Assembly (NCBI GenBank): GCA_964585685.1
Contig: CAZPEP010000044.1
Span: 1 to 64,000, forward strand
DNA: 64,000 bases
From: JALHVH01 sp964585685
GTDB lineage: Bacteria; Acidobacteriota; Aminicenantia; Aminicenantales; Saccharicenantaceae
Direction of reading: 5' to 3'
Each line of letters starts with the position of its first letter. Position 1 is the first letter of the stretch. Shown piece by piece: positions 14,790 through 23,089 of the stretch. A program made the translations under genes and the position numbers. The notes beneath the pieces were generated by a model that was not told where the DNA came from, ran no database searches, and worked only from the letters and a program-made list of their open reading frames with translations.

Positions 14790-15926
14790 ATGAAATCCCC
14801 TCGCCTTCGACTCATCTTCCTCACGGCCTGCATCGGGCTATGCCTTTTCTTCGTCCTTGAGAGGAGTTTCCTTCCCGGCGTCCCGCAGAGGCCGTCCTTC
14901 AGGGGATTCGACCTGCTGGGCTCCGTTGCGCGTCTCGTCAAGAACGACTACCTCGAAGAGAGGGACCCGGCCCGGACGTTGGAGGGGGCTTGCCGGGGCC
15001 TCATCGATTCCCTTGACCCCGTCTCGAGCTATTTCGGCCGCGACGCCACGGCCAAGTATCTCCGGCGGGATTCCCGCTGGGCCGATATCGGCGTCGTGCT
15101 CTTCAAGCGGTCCCACGGGCTGTTCCCTCAGGTCGCGGGGCTGGTGGAGGGCTCTCCAGCCGAAAAAGCCGGGGTCCGGCTCGACGATACCATCAGCGCC
15201 ATGGACGGCCGGGGCACGCTCGACATGAGTTCCCTGGAAGCCAATCTCCACCTCAAGGATCTCGAACAGAAGCCGGTCGCCCTCAAGGTTGTCCGGGACG
15301 ACAAGACCCTGGAGATCACGGTCCCGCGGGCCGTGATCTTCCCCGAGCCCTTCGCGTACGCGGCGGAGGGCGCCTTCGCCGTCCTCGAGATCCACGGCCT
15401 TTACGCCCCATGCGTCGACGACATCGGGACCAAGGTCGTGCCGCTCCTTAAGGCCAGAAAGGCCCCTTATGTCCTTGACCTTAGGAACTGTTCCGAGGGC
15501 GAGATCGAGGAAGCGCAAAAGCTCCTTAACGTTTTCGTTCAATCGCCGAAGATCGGCGACTTCGAGAAGAAGGGCGGGATCAAAGAACCTGTCGCCTGCG
15601 CAGCCGCCCCCGACCTGGACCGGCTTCCCGTCGCTGTATGGGTCAACGGTGCAACGATGGGGCCGGCCGAGCTCGTGGCGGCCGTCCTGCAGGAGACCCG
15701 GAAGGTCAGGGTCATCGGCGCCGCGACGCCGGGGCTCGTCTCGAGGCAGGAGCTGTTCCCTCTCGAGGACGACAGTTCCGTCCTCGTCACGTCGGGTGTT
15801 TTCACCCTCGCTTCGGGAAAGAAGCTCTGGGAGGAAGGCGTGACGCCGGACGACCGTCTCGACGCAGGAGACCAGGGCACCGCCGCCTACGTCAAGAGGA
15901 CCTCGGCCCTCCTTCCCAAACGCTGA
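14790..15926 (+). CDS. S41 (C-terminal processing) peptidase-like protein, probably inactive
   Basis: A 378-residue exported protein with an N-terminal signal anchor (about 6-24), a CtpA-type N-terminal region (ARTLEGACRGLIDSLDPVSS), a PDZ domain (about 100-190) and an S41 fold. The nucleophile motif, normally GSASASEI, reads GATMGPAEL (287-295), putting Gly291 at the catalytic serine. The general-base lysine of the GKG motif appears to be Leu316. It therefore looks like a pseudoprotease that may bind or present substrates. It sits between EnvC-like and YibQ-like genes, a common cell-wall arrangement. The start at 14790 is preferred over the TTG at 14778, which lies just after a -10 box. Confidence 0.78.
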   Translation: MKSPRLRLIFLTACIGLCLFFVLERSFLPGVPQRPSFRGFDLLGSVARLVKNDYLEERDPARTLEGACRGLIDSLDPVSSYFGRDATAKYLRRDSRWADIGVVLFKRSHGLFPQVAGLVEGSPAEKAGVRLDDTISAMDGRGTLDMSSLEANLHLKDLEQKPVALKVVRDDKTLEITVPRAVIFPEPFAYAAEGAFAVLEIHGLYAPCVDDIGTKVVPLLKARKAPYVLDLRNCSEGEIEEAQKLLNVFVQSPKIGDFEKKGGIKEPVACAAAPDLDRLPVAVWVNGATMGPAELVAAVLQETRKVRVIGAATPGLVSRQELFPLEDDSSVLVTSGVFTLASGKKLWEEGVTPDDRLDAGDQGTAAYVKRTSALLPKR

Positions 15927-15929
15927 CCC

Positions 15930-16910
15930 ATGAGAAAGCGGCTCCTGCCGAAAGTGTTCTCCCATTGGCCTATCACCACGCTTGCCGCATGGGTTCTTTG
16001 CGGGCTGGCGGTCTCCGCGACGCTTATCCTCGACCATAGGAACTGGACGAGGGGCGAGAGGTCCTATGTTTTCACCGGGAGCCGCGAAAAGAAGGCCCCG
16101 GCGGCACGGCCGAAGGCCGCCCCTCTCCCCCCGATCCCCGAAAAGGCGAAACCGGAGAAGGCTCCCGAGCCAAAGGTCTCCGTGGTTCCGAAGGCGATCG
16201 CGCCCGTCAAGGAACCGCCCGCGGTCAAATCTTCCGCCCCAGCGGGCAAGGTCGCTCTGGTCGTAGATGACATGGGGAACAGCCTGGAAGCGCTGGATGA
16301 GCTCGTAGGCCTCGGCGAGCCCGTTACCGTCGCCGTCCTCCCCTACAGCCCCCATGCTCTAGAGACCGCCCGTAGGGCCCACGAGAAAGGCCTCGAGGTT
16401 CTCCTCCACCTCCCCCTGGAATCCCTGAACGGGAATGGCTCCGAAGCCGGCACGGAGGGTCTGATCCGTTCCGAGATGGGCGACGAAGAGATCCGGTCGC
16501 TCATGGCCGAGGAACTCGACCGGGTCCCGTACGTCCGGGGCGTTAACAACCACATGGGGTCCAAGGTCACGGCCGACACGGCGATGATGCGGACGATCCT
16601 GGAGCCACTCAGGGAACGGGGCCTCTTCTTCCTCGATAGCCGGACGAGCGGGAAATCCGTCGCTTATGATGTGGCCGTGGACATGGGCATGCCGGCGGTT
16701 TCCCGCCAGGTTTTCCTCGACGCCGACGGCGACGCCGGCCTGATCCGGGAGCGCCTGCTCGAGCTCTTCCGGATTGCCCGGAGGGACGGCCGGGCCGTCG
16801 GCATCTGCCATCCTTTCAAGGAGACCCTGCGGACACTCCGGGACAACTTCGGCCTGCTCCGGAGCTACCGGCTCGAAGCCGTCTTCGCGTCCGAGATGGC
16901 CCACCGTTAG
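15930..16910 (+). CDS. Divergent polysaccharide deacetylase (YibQ family)
   Basis: A 326-residue protein with an N-terminal membrane anchor (about 10-32), a Pro/Ala/Lys-rich linker (about 45-105) and a DUF610/YibQ-type divergent deacetylase domain (about 108-325). It shows the family segments ALVVDDMGN (about 111-119), VTVAVLPYSP, LEVLLHLPLE, VRGVNNHMGS and FLDSRTSG. The family has the NodB-like barrel and is linked by genomic context to EnvC and cell-wall remodelling; its substrate is unsettled. It starts 3 bases after the CtpA-like stop, so the three genes form one unit. Confidence 0.85.
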   Translation: MRKRLLPKVFSHWPITTLAAWVLCGLAVSATLILDHRNWTRGERSYVFTGSREKKAPAARPKAAPLPPIPEKAKPEKAPEPKVSVVPKAIAPVKEPPAVKSSAPAGKVALVVDDMGNSLEALDELVGLGEPVTVAVLPYSPHALETARRAHEKGLEVLLHLPLESLNGNGSEAGTEGLIRSEMGDEEIRSLMAEELDRVPYVRGVNNHMGSKVTADTAMMRTILEPLRERGLFFLDSRTSGKSVAYDVAVDMGMPAVSRQVFLDADGDAGLIRERLLELFRIARRDGRAVGICHPFKETLRTLRDNFGLLRSYRLEAVFASEMAHR

Positions 16911-16931
16911 CCCGGGACGGACGCGCCCGGC

Positions 16932-16960
16932 TTGAATTCGTCCCCTCCATCCATTATATT
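16932..16960 (+). promoter_or_regulatory. Promoter of the lipoprotein gene
   Basis: TTGAAT (16932-16937), a 17-base spacer, TATATT (16955-16960). The ATG at 16986 follows with ACAGGAGGC as ribosome site. Confidence 0.6.
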
Positions 16961-16985
16961 AAACCTGACCGACAGGAGGCTTCCC

Positions 16986-17537
16986 ATGAAAAAGACCGCG
17001 AGCGTATGCCTGATGATGGCGAGCGTCCTCGCCGCCCTCTTCATGTATTCCTGCAGGTCCGTCCCGACCGAGGAGCTGAAAGCGTCCATCCTGGTGACGG
17101 ACGTCGAGACCCAATGGGTCTCCAAATATTATCAGCCATGGCCTCCCCGGCTCATCCTCGTCCCCGTCGTATCCTTCCGGGTCAAGAACATCGGCACCTC
17201 GCCCCTCCAACACGTCAATTTCAACGCCATCTTCAAGTTCAAAGGGGACCCCGAGAACTTGGGAGACAACTTCCTGGCCGCCATCCGCAACAAGGCCGTA
17301 AACCCGGGCGAAACGAGCGAGATCATCACCCTGAAGAGCAACTTCGGGGTCGAGGGTAAGACCGTCGCCTCCTTCAAGAACAACGTCCAGTGGAAGCCGA
17401 CCGAGGTCAAGATCTTTGCCCGTTCGAGGGGGTCCCAGTTCACCCTCCTCGGTGAATGGGACATTTCTCGGACGATCGATTTCGTCGAGCCTGCCCCCGT
17501 CGACGTCAAGAAAGGAAAACTGGGCCAGCCCGAATAA
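16986..17537 (+). CDS. Putative lipoprotein of unknown function
   Basis: A 183-residue protein with a lipoprotein signal peptide ending in a FMYSC lipobox (Cys at about residue 22). The mature part is probably all-beta: segments such as ILVPVVSFRVKNIGTSPLQHVNF resemble a domain handling the phrase 'additional ligand or partner interactions' in secreted lipoproteins, with conserved-looking Gly/Asn turns, but I recognise no named family. The start at 16986 has the strong GGAGG site; a longer in-frame start at 16932 lies in the promoter. It converges on the SurA-like gene at 17664. Function unknown. Confidence 0.65.
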   Translation: MKKTASVCLMMASVLAALFMYSCRSVPTEELKASILVTDVETQWVSKYYQPWPPRLILVPVVSFRVKNIGTSPLQHVNFNAIFKFKGDPENLGDNFLAAIRNKAVNPGETSEIITLKSNFGVEGKTVASFKNNVQWKPTEVKIFARSRGSQFTLLGEWDISRTIDFVEPAPVDVKKGKLGQPE

Positions 17538-17663
17538 ACGTGATCCTGCCCGCCAAGATCTTCCTGACGCGGGGAAACGGACGACATAAGGAGAAGTTTG
17601 TCAGTTTCGAGATCGCACTGAGGGAAGCGGGGGCAATCCCCTCAACCGCCCTGGTCACCTGAC

Positions 17664-18635
17664 CTACAGGTCCAGGGGGTTCGGCTTCAAGATCTTGATG
17701 TAGCTCTTCTCCTTGAGAGTCTTGAGGTAATCCTCGAGCTTCTTCTGCTTTTTCTCGGAGTAGAGCTTCTCCTCGACTTCCTTCTTGACCTCTTCGAACG
17801 TCCTTAGCCGGCTGTCCTTCTTCTCCTCCAGCTTGAGGATGTACCAGCCGTTTTTCGTCTGTACCCAGTCGCTCGTCTCACCCGCTTTGAGCTTGGCCGC
17901 CGATTGTTCGAGGGCCTTGTCCAATTCGCCCTTCCGGAACCGGCCGAGGTCCCCTTCGGCCTCCTTCGCCGGGCCGTCCGAGTATTCTTTGGCCAGCGCG
18001 TTGAAGGGCTCCCCGGCCTTGACCTTGCCGGAGATGAGCTTCCGCGCCTCTTCCAGGGCCTCCGGGGCCTTCCCCTCCGTGGAGAGGTAGATCGCGCGGA
18101 CATGGTATTCCTCGGGCTCCGTAAACTCCTCGGGATGGAGCTTGTAATAGCCGACGATCTCCGAATCATCAAGGACGATCGTCCGGTCCACCTCGGAATA
18201 GATGGTGGCCTGCCTCAGCATGTTGTCCTCGAGCTGTTTAACCCACTGGGCATAATCCAGCCCCTGCTGCTGGAGGCCCCTCTTCAGGTCGTCGTCGGAC
18301 TCGATGTTGTTCTCCTTCTTGATGTTGTCGACGGCCATCTTGACCTGATCAGAGACGTTAAGGTTCTTCTCCTTGGCCTGCTGCATGAGGAGCAGGTCGG
18401 TGATCATCATGTTCAGCATTTCGTTCTTCAGCATCTGGTACTGCTTCTCGTACTCCTCCCCCTGAAGGGCGGACCGGAGCTGCTGGACGGTAGCATCGAA
18501 CTGTTCCTTGTACTGGCTCAGGGTGATGACGTCATCGTTGACGACGGCGACGATCTCTTCGACGACCTGCCCGACGGCAGGCGCCAGGAAAACGGCGAGC
18601 CCTAAGAGGGCGAAGACGGGAATTTTTTTTCTCAT
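17664..18635 (-). CDS. SurA-like periplasmic peptidyl-prolyl isomerase
   Basis: A 323-residue exported protein with a signal peptide (MRKKIPVFALLGLAVFLAPAVG), a SurA-type N-terminal chaperone region opening with VVEEIVAVVNDDVITLSQY (about 24-42), and one parvulin/PpiC domain (about 165-270, containing GDLGRFRKGELDKAL and GWYILKLEEK). It should assist folding of outer-membrane or periplasmic proteins. It has a single PPIase domain where E. coli SurA has two. Its start overlaps the upstream parvulin gene by 4 bases; the order is mfd, parvulin, SurA-like, all coupled. Confidence 0.82.
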   Translation of the reverse strand: MRKKIPVFALLGLAVFLAPAVGQVVEEIVAVVNDDVITLSQYKEQFDATVQQLRSALQGEEYEKQYQMLKNEMLNMMITDLLLMQQAKEKNLNVSDQVKMAVDNIKKENNIESDDDLKRGLQQQGLDYAQWVKQLEDNMLRQATIYSEVDRTIVLDDSEIVGYYKLHPEEFTEPEEYHVRAIYLSTEGKAPEALEEARKLISGKVKAGEPFNALAKEYSDGPAKEAEGDLGRFRKGELDKALEQSAAKLKAGETSDWVQTKNGWYILKLEEKKDSRLRTFEEVKKEVEEKLYSEKKQKKLEDYLKTLKEKSYIKILKPNPLDL

Positions 18636-19612
18636 GGGAGGTTCCTTTGATAAGCGAAGGGTAATCTGTCGGGGTGCGAGCTCCAGGCGAGGGTCCTCTT
18701 GAGCTCTTCCAGGTGCGCGGCCAAGGCGTCTTTGACCTTGCCGGCCAGGACCTTGAGACGGATGGCCGGGACCGCTTCCGCTTCCGGGAGGAGTTGGGGC
18801 GGGAACTTCCGGTCCACCCGGAATATATGGTAGCCGTAGGAGGATTCGACAACGGGACTGAGGCGACCTTCCTCGAGCGGAAACACGACCTTCTCCATCT
18901 CGAAGGGTAGGTTCCCCGCCTTGAAGACCCCCATGGCGCCCCCCTTGAAGGCTTCAGGGCCGATCGATTCCTCCCGGGCGATCTTTCGGAACTCCTCTTC
19001 GGAAGCGTTCCTGAGCCTGCGGAGGACCTCCACAGCTTCATTTTCGGTCTCGAGGAGGATCTGGCTCACCCGGACCCGCTCGGAGACCAGGAAGTCCCTT
19101 TTATTCTCCTCGTAGAAAGCATGGACCTCGTCGTCCCGGACGCTGAGGCTGGCGAGGAATCGGCCGGAATATTTTTCGATAAGGGGCCTGTCAAACAGGT
19201 GCGGATCTCCCTCCGTCATGGTACCAGTTTCTCCGGGCGGGGCCTCGCCGGAAAGCTTCGCCAGATAGGTCTTCTCCTCTTCGGACGTCAGTGTCACGCC
19301 CTGCCCGCGGGCCGCCGCGAGGAGGAGCTTTTCCTCGACGAATCTGTCGTAAAGGCGGCTCAGCGAGACGGGCGAGAGCTCGCCCTTCCCGGCGTTGTCC
19401 CGGACATACCGGTCCAGGTCCGAATTGCGGAATTCCGTCCCTTCGACCTCTAGGATGACCGTCTCCGCGGCCTTCGCGCCTCCGGAGGCCGAAGCTCTTC
19501 CGGCCTTCCCCCGGTCCCCGCAGGCGGCAGCGCAGGCGAAGCCGAGGATCGCCACGAGGGCGGCCGGCGGGAAGGTTCTGGAAAACGGGGCTCTCATCTT
19601 TTTTATATTCAA
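18632..19612 (-). CDS. Parvulin-type PPIase lipoprotein
   Basis: A 326-residue protein with a signal sequence ending at a Cys-rich segment (FACAAACGD, about residues 25-33), suggesting lipid attachment. A helical N-terminal chaperone region follows (about 50-165), then a PpiC domain (about 175-270) with RVSQILLETENEAVEVL, GGAMGVFKAGNLP and SYGYHIFRVD. It is likely anchored to a membrane facing the periplasm and helps fold secreted proteins. It is translationally coupled on both sides by 4-base overlaps, with mfd upstream and the SurA-like gene downstream. Confidence 0.8.
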   Translation of the reverse strand: MNIKKMRAPFSRTFPPAALVAILGFACAAACGDRGKAGRASASGGAKAAETVILEVEGTEFRNSDLDRYVRDNAGKGELSPVSLSRLYDRFVEEKLLLAAARGQGVTLTSEEEKTYLAKLSGEAPPGETGTMTEGDPHLFDRPLIEKYSGRFLASLSVRDDEVHAFYEENKRDFLVSERVRVSQILLETENEAVEVLRRLRNASEEEFRKIAREESIGPEAFKGGAMGVFKAGNLPFEMEKVVFPLEEGRLSPVVESSYGYHIFRVDRKFPPQLLPEAEAVPAIRLKVLAGKVKDALAAHLEELKRTLAWSSHPDRLPFAYQRNLP

Positions 19613-22600
19613 TTCATTGTAGTATAACCGGTCAACTCCTTCAAGATGCCGATGGTTGCCTCCAGGAAATCTGCGTCCGCCGCCGCGCCGAGGGTCAGCG
19701 CCATGACTCCCTGCGGGGTCATCGACCCGCGGTGCTTCTTGAGGAGGGCCGGGACGCGGGCGAGGTCCACGCCAGTGGTCGGCTCGAACTTGAAGACGAG
19801 TCTGTCCCCCGCCCGGTCCAACGATTCGATCCTGAGCCGGACTGCCAAGAACTTGATCGCGCCGTAGCGCATAAGGTTCCCGACGCTCGCCGGGAGGTCC
19901 CCAAACCTGTCCCGGATCTCGCCTCGGATCCGATCGATCTCGCCCAGGTCCTCGATGGAGGACAGCCGCTTGTATAGGTTGAGCCTGAGGTTCACCTGCG
20001 GCAGGTAGTCCTCGGGCACCCGAATATCGGCCTTGAGGTTGATCTCCGTCTTGACCTCCTCGACCACCTCCCCTTTCTGTTCGCGGATGGCCTGGTCGAG
20101 CAGATGCATGAAATATTCGTAGCCGACCGCCTCGATGGTCCCGCTCTGCCGGTGGCCGAGGAGGTTGCCGGCGCCGCGGATCTCGAGGTCCTTAGCTGCC
20201 AGCCGGAACCCGGAACCCAGCTCGGAGAACTCCTTAAGGGCCTTAAGCCGCTCCCGGGCGAGCGGCGTGAGCTCCGTCAGCGGGGGCACGAGGAAATATG
20301 CGGTGGCCTGGCGGGAGGAGCGGCCCACCCGACCGCGCAATTGATAGAGCTGGGCCAGCCCAAAGAGGTCGGCCCGGTCGACGATCAGGGTATTGACCAG
20401 GGGGATGTCAATGCCGTTCTCGATGATCGTCGTGGAGACGAGGACGTTGTATTCGCGGGCGATGAAAGCCATCATCCGCTTCTCGAGTGCGGCGCCGGAC
20501 ATTTGGCCGTGAATCGTGACGACCCGGGCCTGCGGGACCAGTTTTTCCACGAGGCGGGCCACCCGGTCGATGTCCTCGATGCGGTTGTGGACGTAAAAGA
20601 CCTGTCCCCCACGGTTGAGTTCCTGGCGGACGGCCGAAGCCACGAGCTTGGCATTCCACGGGGTCACGACGGTGTGGACGGACAACCGGTCCCGGGGCGG
20701 CGTCTCGATCAGGCTGATGTCCCTGAGCCCGGTCAGGGACATGTTGAGGGTCCGGGGGATCGGCGTTGCCGTTAGGGTCAAGACGTCGATGTTCGCCCTG
20801 AGGCCCTTGATCCTCTCCTTGTGACTGACGCCGAACCTCTGCTCTTCGTCGACGATGAGGAGCCCGAGGTCCTTGAAAACGACATCCTTGGAAAGGATCC
20901 GATGCGTCCCGACGAGGATGTCGACGAACCCTTTTCCGACGTCCCCGAGGACGGCCTTCTGCTCGATTCGGGATTGGAGCCGGGTCAGCCCCTCGACGCT
21001 CACCGGGAAGAGAACCATCCGGGCCTTGAACGTCTTGAGGTGCTGGCTCGCCAGGACCGTGGTCGGGCAAAGGACGGCCACCTGTTTCCCGTCCATGACG
21101 GCCTTGAAGGCGGCGCGCATCGCAACCTCGGTCTTCCCATAGCCGACATCGCCGCAGAGCAGGCGATCCATGGGAGTTTCCGACTCCATGTCCTTTATGA
21201 TCTCGCGAATGGACTTAAGCTGGTCCTCCGTCTCCTCGTGCTCGAAGATCTTTTCGAACTCCGTCCCCCACAGACCCTCGGGGCTGAAGGATATGCCCCG
21301 GACCGACTTCCTCAGGGCGTAGAGCTCGAGGAGCTCCCGGGCGATAGCTTCGACGGCCTTTCTGGTCCGGGCCTTGGTCTTCTGCCACGTGATCGTCCCC
21401 AGCTTGTCGAGGGGGGGCGCGGCGTCGCCGGCCTTGGAAAATTTCTGGACGAGGTTCAGGTCCTCGACCGGGACAAGCAGCTTGTCGCCGTCGCGGTAGA
21501 GGAGCTCGATGAACTCCCGGGACCTTCCGTCGACCTCGACCCGCCGCAGGCCGTGGAAGATGCCGACGCCGTAATCCGTATGAACGACGAGGTCGCCGCT
21601 TTCGAGGTCCTGGAACTGGGAGAAGAAAGGCTTCCGGGAAGCACGATGGACGAGGACCTTCTCCTCGGTGAAGATGTCCCGCTCGGCAAAGATGATGACC
21701 TTGGCCCGCGGATAAGCGAACCCTTCGCCCAGGCCGCCGAGGAGGAGGCTGATCTCACCGCTCTTCGGAACGGCGAGGGGATCGGAGGATTCGATCGCCT
21801 GGATGCCGCTTTCCTCGAGCAGGGTGGCCAGCCTCTGCCGGGTGCCCTGGTTGGAGAGATAGACATAACAAAGCTCCCGTTCCCACTGGAGCTTCTTGAG
21901 GTATTCCAGGAAGAACCCGATCTTGTTTTCGAACTTTGGGACCGGCTGGAAGGCAAACGAGACCGTCTTCCGATCCGGCTCGGCGACCAGTTCCTGGATG
22001 ACGAGGGCGTCCCGGGAAACGGCCTTCCAGAGGGAGGGCGGGTAGATCGTCCCGGGCGGGAGGGCGAAGGTCCTGCTTCCCGCCAGTTCGCCGTGATGGC
22101 TCACGAGTTCCTCCCTGGCCTTTACCCATTCCCGCTCGATCTCGTCCCGGTCGTCGAGGATGAAAACGGAGTCCCCGAGATACCGGGTGAACGGGACGAA
22201 CCGATCCGCGGCGAGGAGGGACAGATAGACGAACGAGGGGAGGTATTCGCCGCCCTCAAGGAAGCGAATCTTCTCCTCGAGGTCCGCCCGGGCCTCCCCG
22301 CCGGCCTTGCGGGCGAGCCGGACCCAGTCCTCAAGGAACTCGGGCGTGCCGGGGAACTCCCGGAGGGAGGGCACGAGAGCCCGGTCCAGGCGGCGGAGCG
22401 AGCGTTGGGTACCCGTATCGAATTCTCTGAGCGAGGCCACTGTGTCGGCGGCGAACTCGATCCGGACGGGATTCGCCTGCCAGGGCGGAAAGACGTCCAC
22501 GATACCGCCGCGCCAGGCGTATTCTCCGGGCGAAGCGATGATGTCCTCACGCGAATACCCGTATTCGGCGAAGGTTCGGAGGAGGATATCTCGGTCGGCA

Positions 22601-23046
22601 TTTTCCCCGACCTCAAGCTTCATGAACGAGCGCTCAAGCTCCTCCGGGCAAGGGATGGGCTTCAAGAGCCCGAACGGGTTCGTCAGGACCAGCGAAGGCT
22701 TCCCGGGCCGGGCCTCGTGCAGGAATCGCATCCTCGAGGATACCGCCTCGAGGGAAGGGGGGATCTCCAGGTACGGGTCGTCGGAGAGCGCCGGAAGGAC
22801 GCCCGTCCCGAGCGTCGAGCGGAATTGGCCCAGGAAGAACCGGCATTCCTTTTCGAGGGGAGAGAGGTCCCGGGAAGGAGGGCGGACGCATACCATCCTC
22901 CTCCCGAGCTTCAGGGCGAGACAGGCCAGGAGATAGGGTTTGGCGGCGTCCGTGATGCCGGCGATCCGGAGCCCCTTGTCTCCGCTCAGGACGGACTCGA
23001 GGATCTCCTTGAATTCCGGCGTATCGAAGAGAAAACCCAGACTCAC
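19609..23046 (-). CDS. mfd: Transcription-repair coupling factor Mfd
   Basis: A 1145-residue SF2 translocase, normal length for Mfd. It removes RNA polymerase stalled at DNA lesions and recruits UvrA. The order is UvrB-like N-terminal domains (about 1-330), the CarD-like RNA polymerase interaction domain (DLVVHTDYGVGIFHGLRR, about 484), Walker A GDVGYGKTE (about 632), the DEEQ box IVDEEQRFG (about 728), the RecG-like TRG region (RGRVGRS), and the C-terminal TRCF domain. All motifs look intact. It starts 43 bases after the DUF5916 stop and overlaps the next parvulin gene by 4 bases. Confidence 0.96.
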   Translation of the reverse strand: MSLGFLFDTPEFKEILESVLSGDKGLRIAGITDAAKPYLLACLALKLGRRMVCVRPPSRDLSPLEKECRFFLGQFRSTLGTGVLPALSDDPYLEIPPSLEAVSSRMRFLHEARPGKPSLVLTNPFGLLKPIPCPEELERSFMKLEVGENADRDILLRTFAEYGYSREDIIASPGEYAWRGGIVDVFPPWQANPVRIEFAADTVASLREFDTGTQRSLRRLDRALVPSLREFPGTPEFLEDWVRLARKAGGEARADLEEKIRFLEGGEYLPSFVYLSLLAADRFVPFTRYLGDSVFILDDRDEIEREWVKAREELVSHHGELAGSRTFALPPGTIYPPSLWKAVSRDALVIQELVAEPDRKTVSFAFQPVPKFENKIGFFLEYLKKLQWERELCYVYLSNQGTRQRLATLLEESGIQAIESSDPLAVPKSGEISLLLGGLGEGFAYPRAKVIIFAERDIFTEEKVLVHRASRKPFFSQFQDLESGDLVVHTDYGVGIFHGLRRVEVDGRSREFIELLYRDGDKLLVPVEDLNLVQKFSKAGDAAPPLDKLGTITWQKTKARTRKAVEAIARELLELYALRKSVRGISFSPEGLWGTEFEKIFEHEETEDQLKSIREIIKDMESETPMDRLLCGDVGYGKTEVAMRAAFKAVMDGKQVAVLCPTTVLASQHLKTFKARMVLFPVSVEGLTRLQSRIEQKAVLGDVGKGFVDILVGTHRILSKDVVFKDLGLLIVDEEQRFGVSHKERIKGLRANIDVLTLTATPIPRTLNMSLTGLRDISLIETPPRDRLSVHTVVTPWNAKLVASAVRQELNRGGQVFYVHNRIEDIDRVARLVEKLVPQARVVTIHGQMSGAALEKRMMAFIAREYNVLVSTTIIENGIDIPLVNTLIVDRADLFGLAQLYQLRGRVGRSSRQATAYFLVPPLTELTPLARERLKALKEFSELGSGFRLAAKDLEIRGAGNLLGHRQSGTIEAVGYEYFMHLLDQAIREQKGEVVEEVKTEINLKADIRVPEDYLPQVNLRLNLYKRLSSIEDLGEIDRIRGEIRDRFGDLPASVGNLMRYGAIKFLAVRLRIESLDRAGDRLVFKFEPTTGVDLARVPALLKKHRGSMTPQGVMALTLGAAADADFLEATIGILKELTGYTTMN

Positions 23047-23089
23047 CCGGACATTCTAGACCATTCGTCCGATTCCGTCCATTTTCCCC

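Noticed and set aside
14838..16355. 505-codon minus-strand frame across the CtpA-like and YibQ-like genes
   Set aside because: Antisense to two genes with recognisable domains; the product has no family features.
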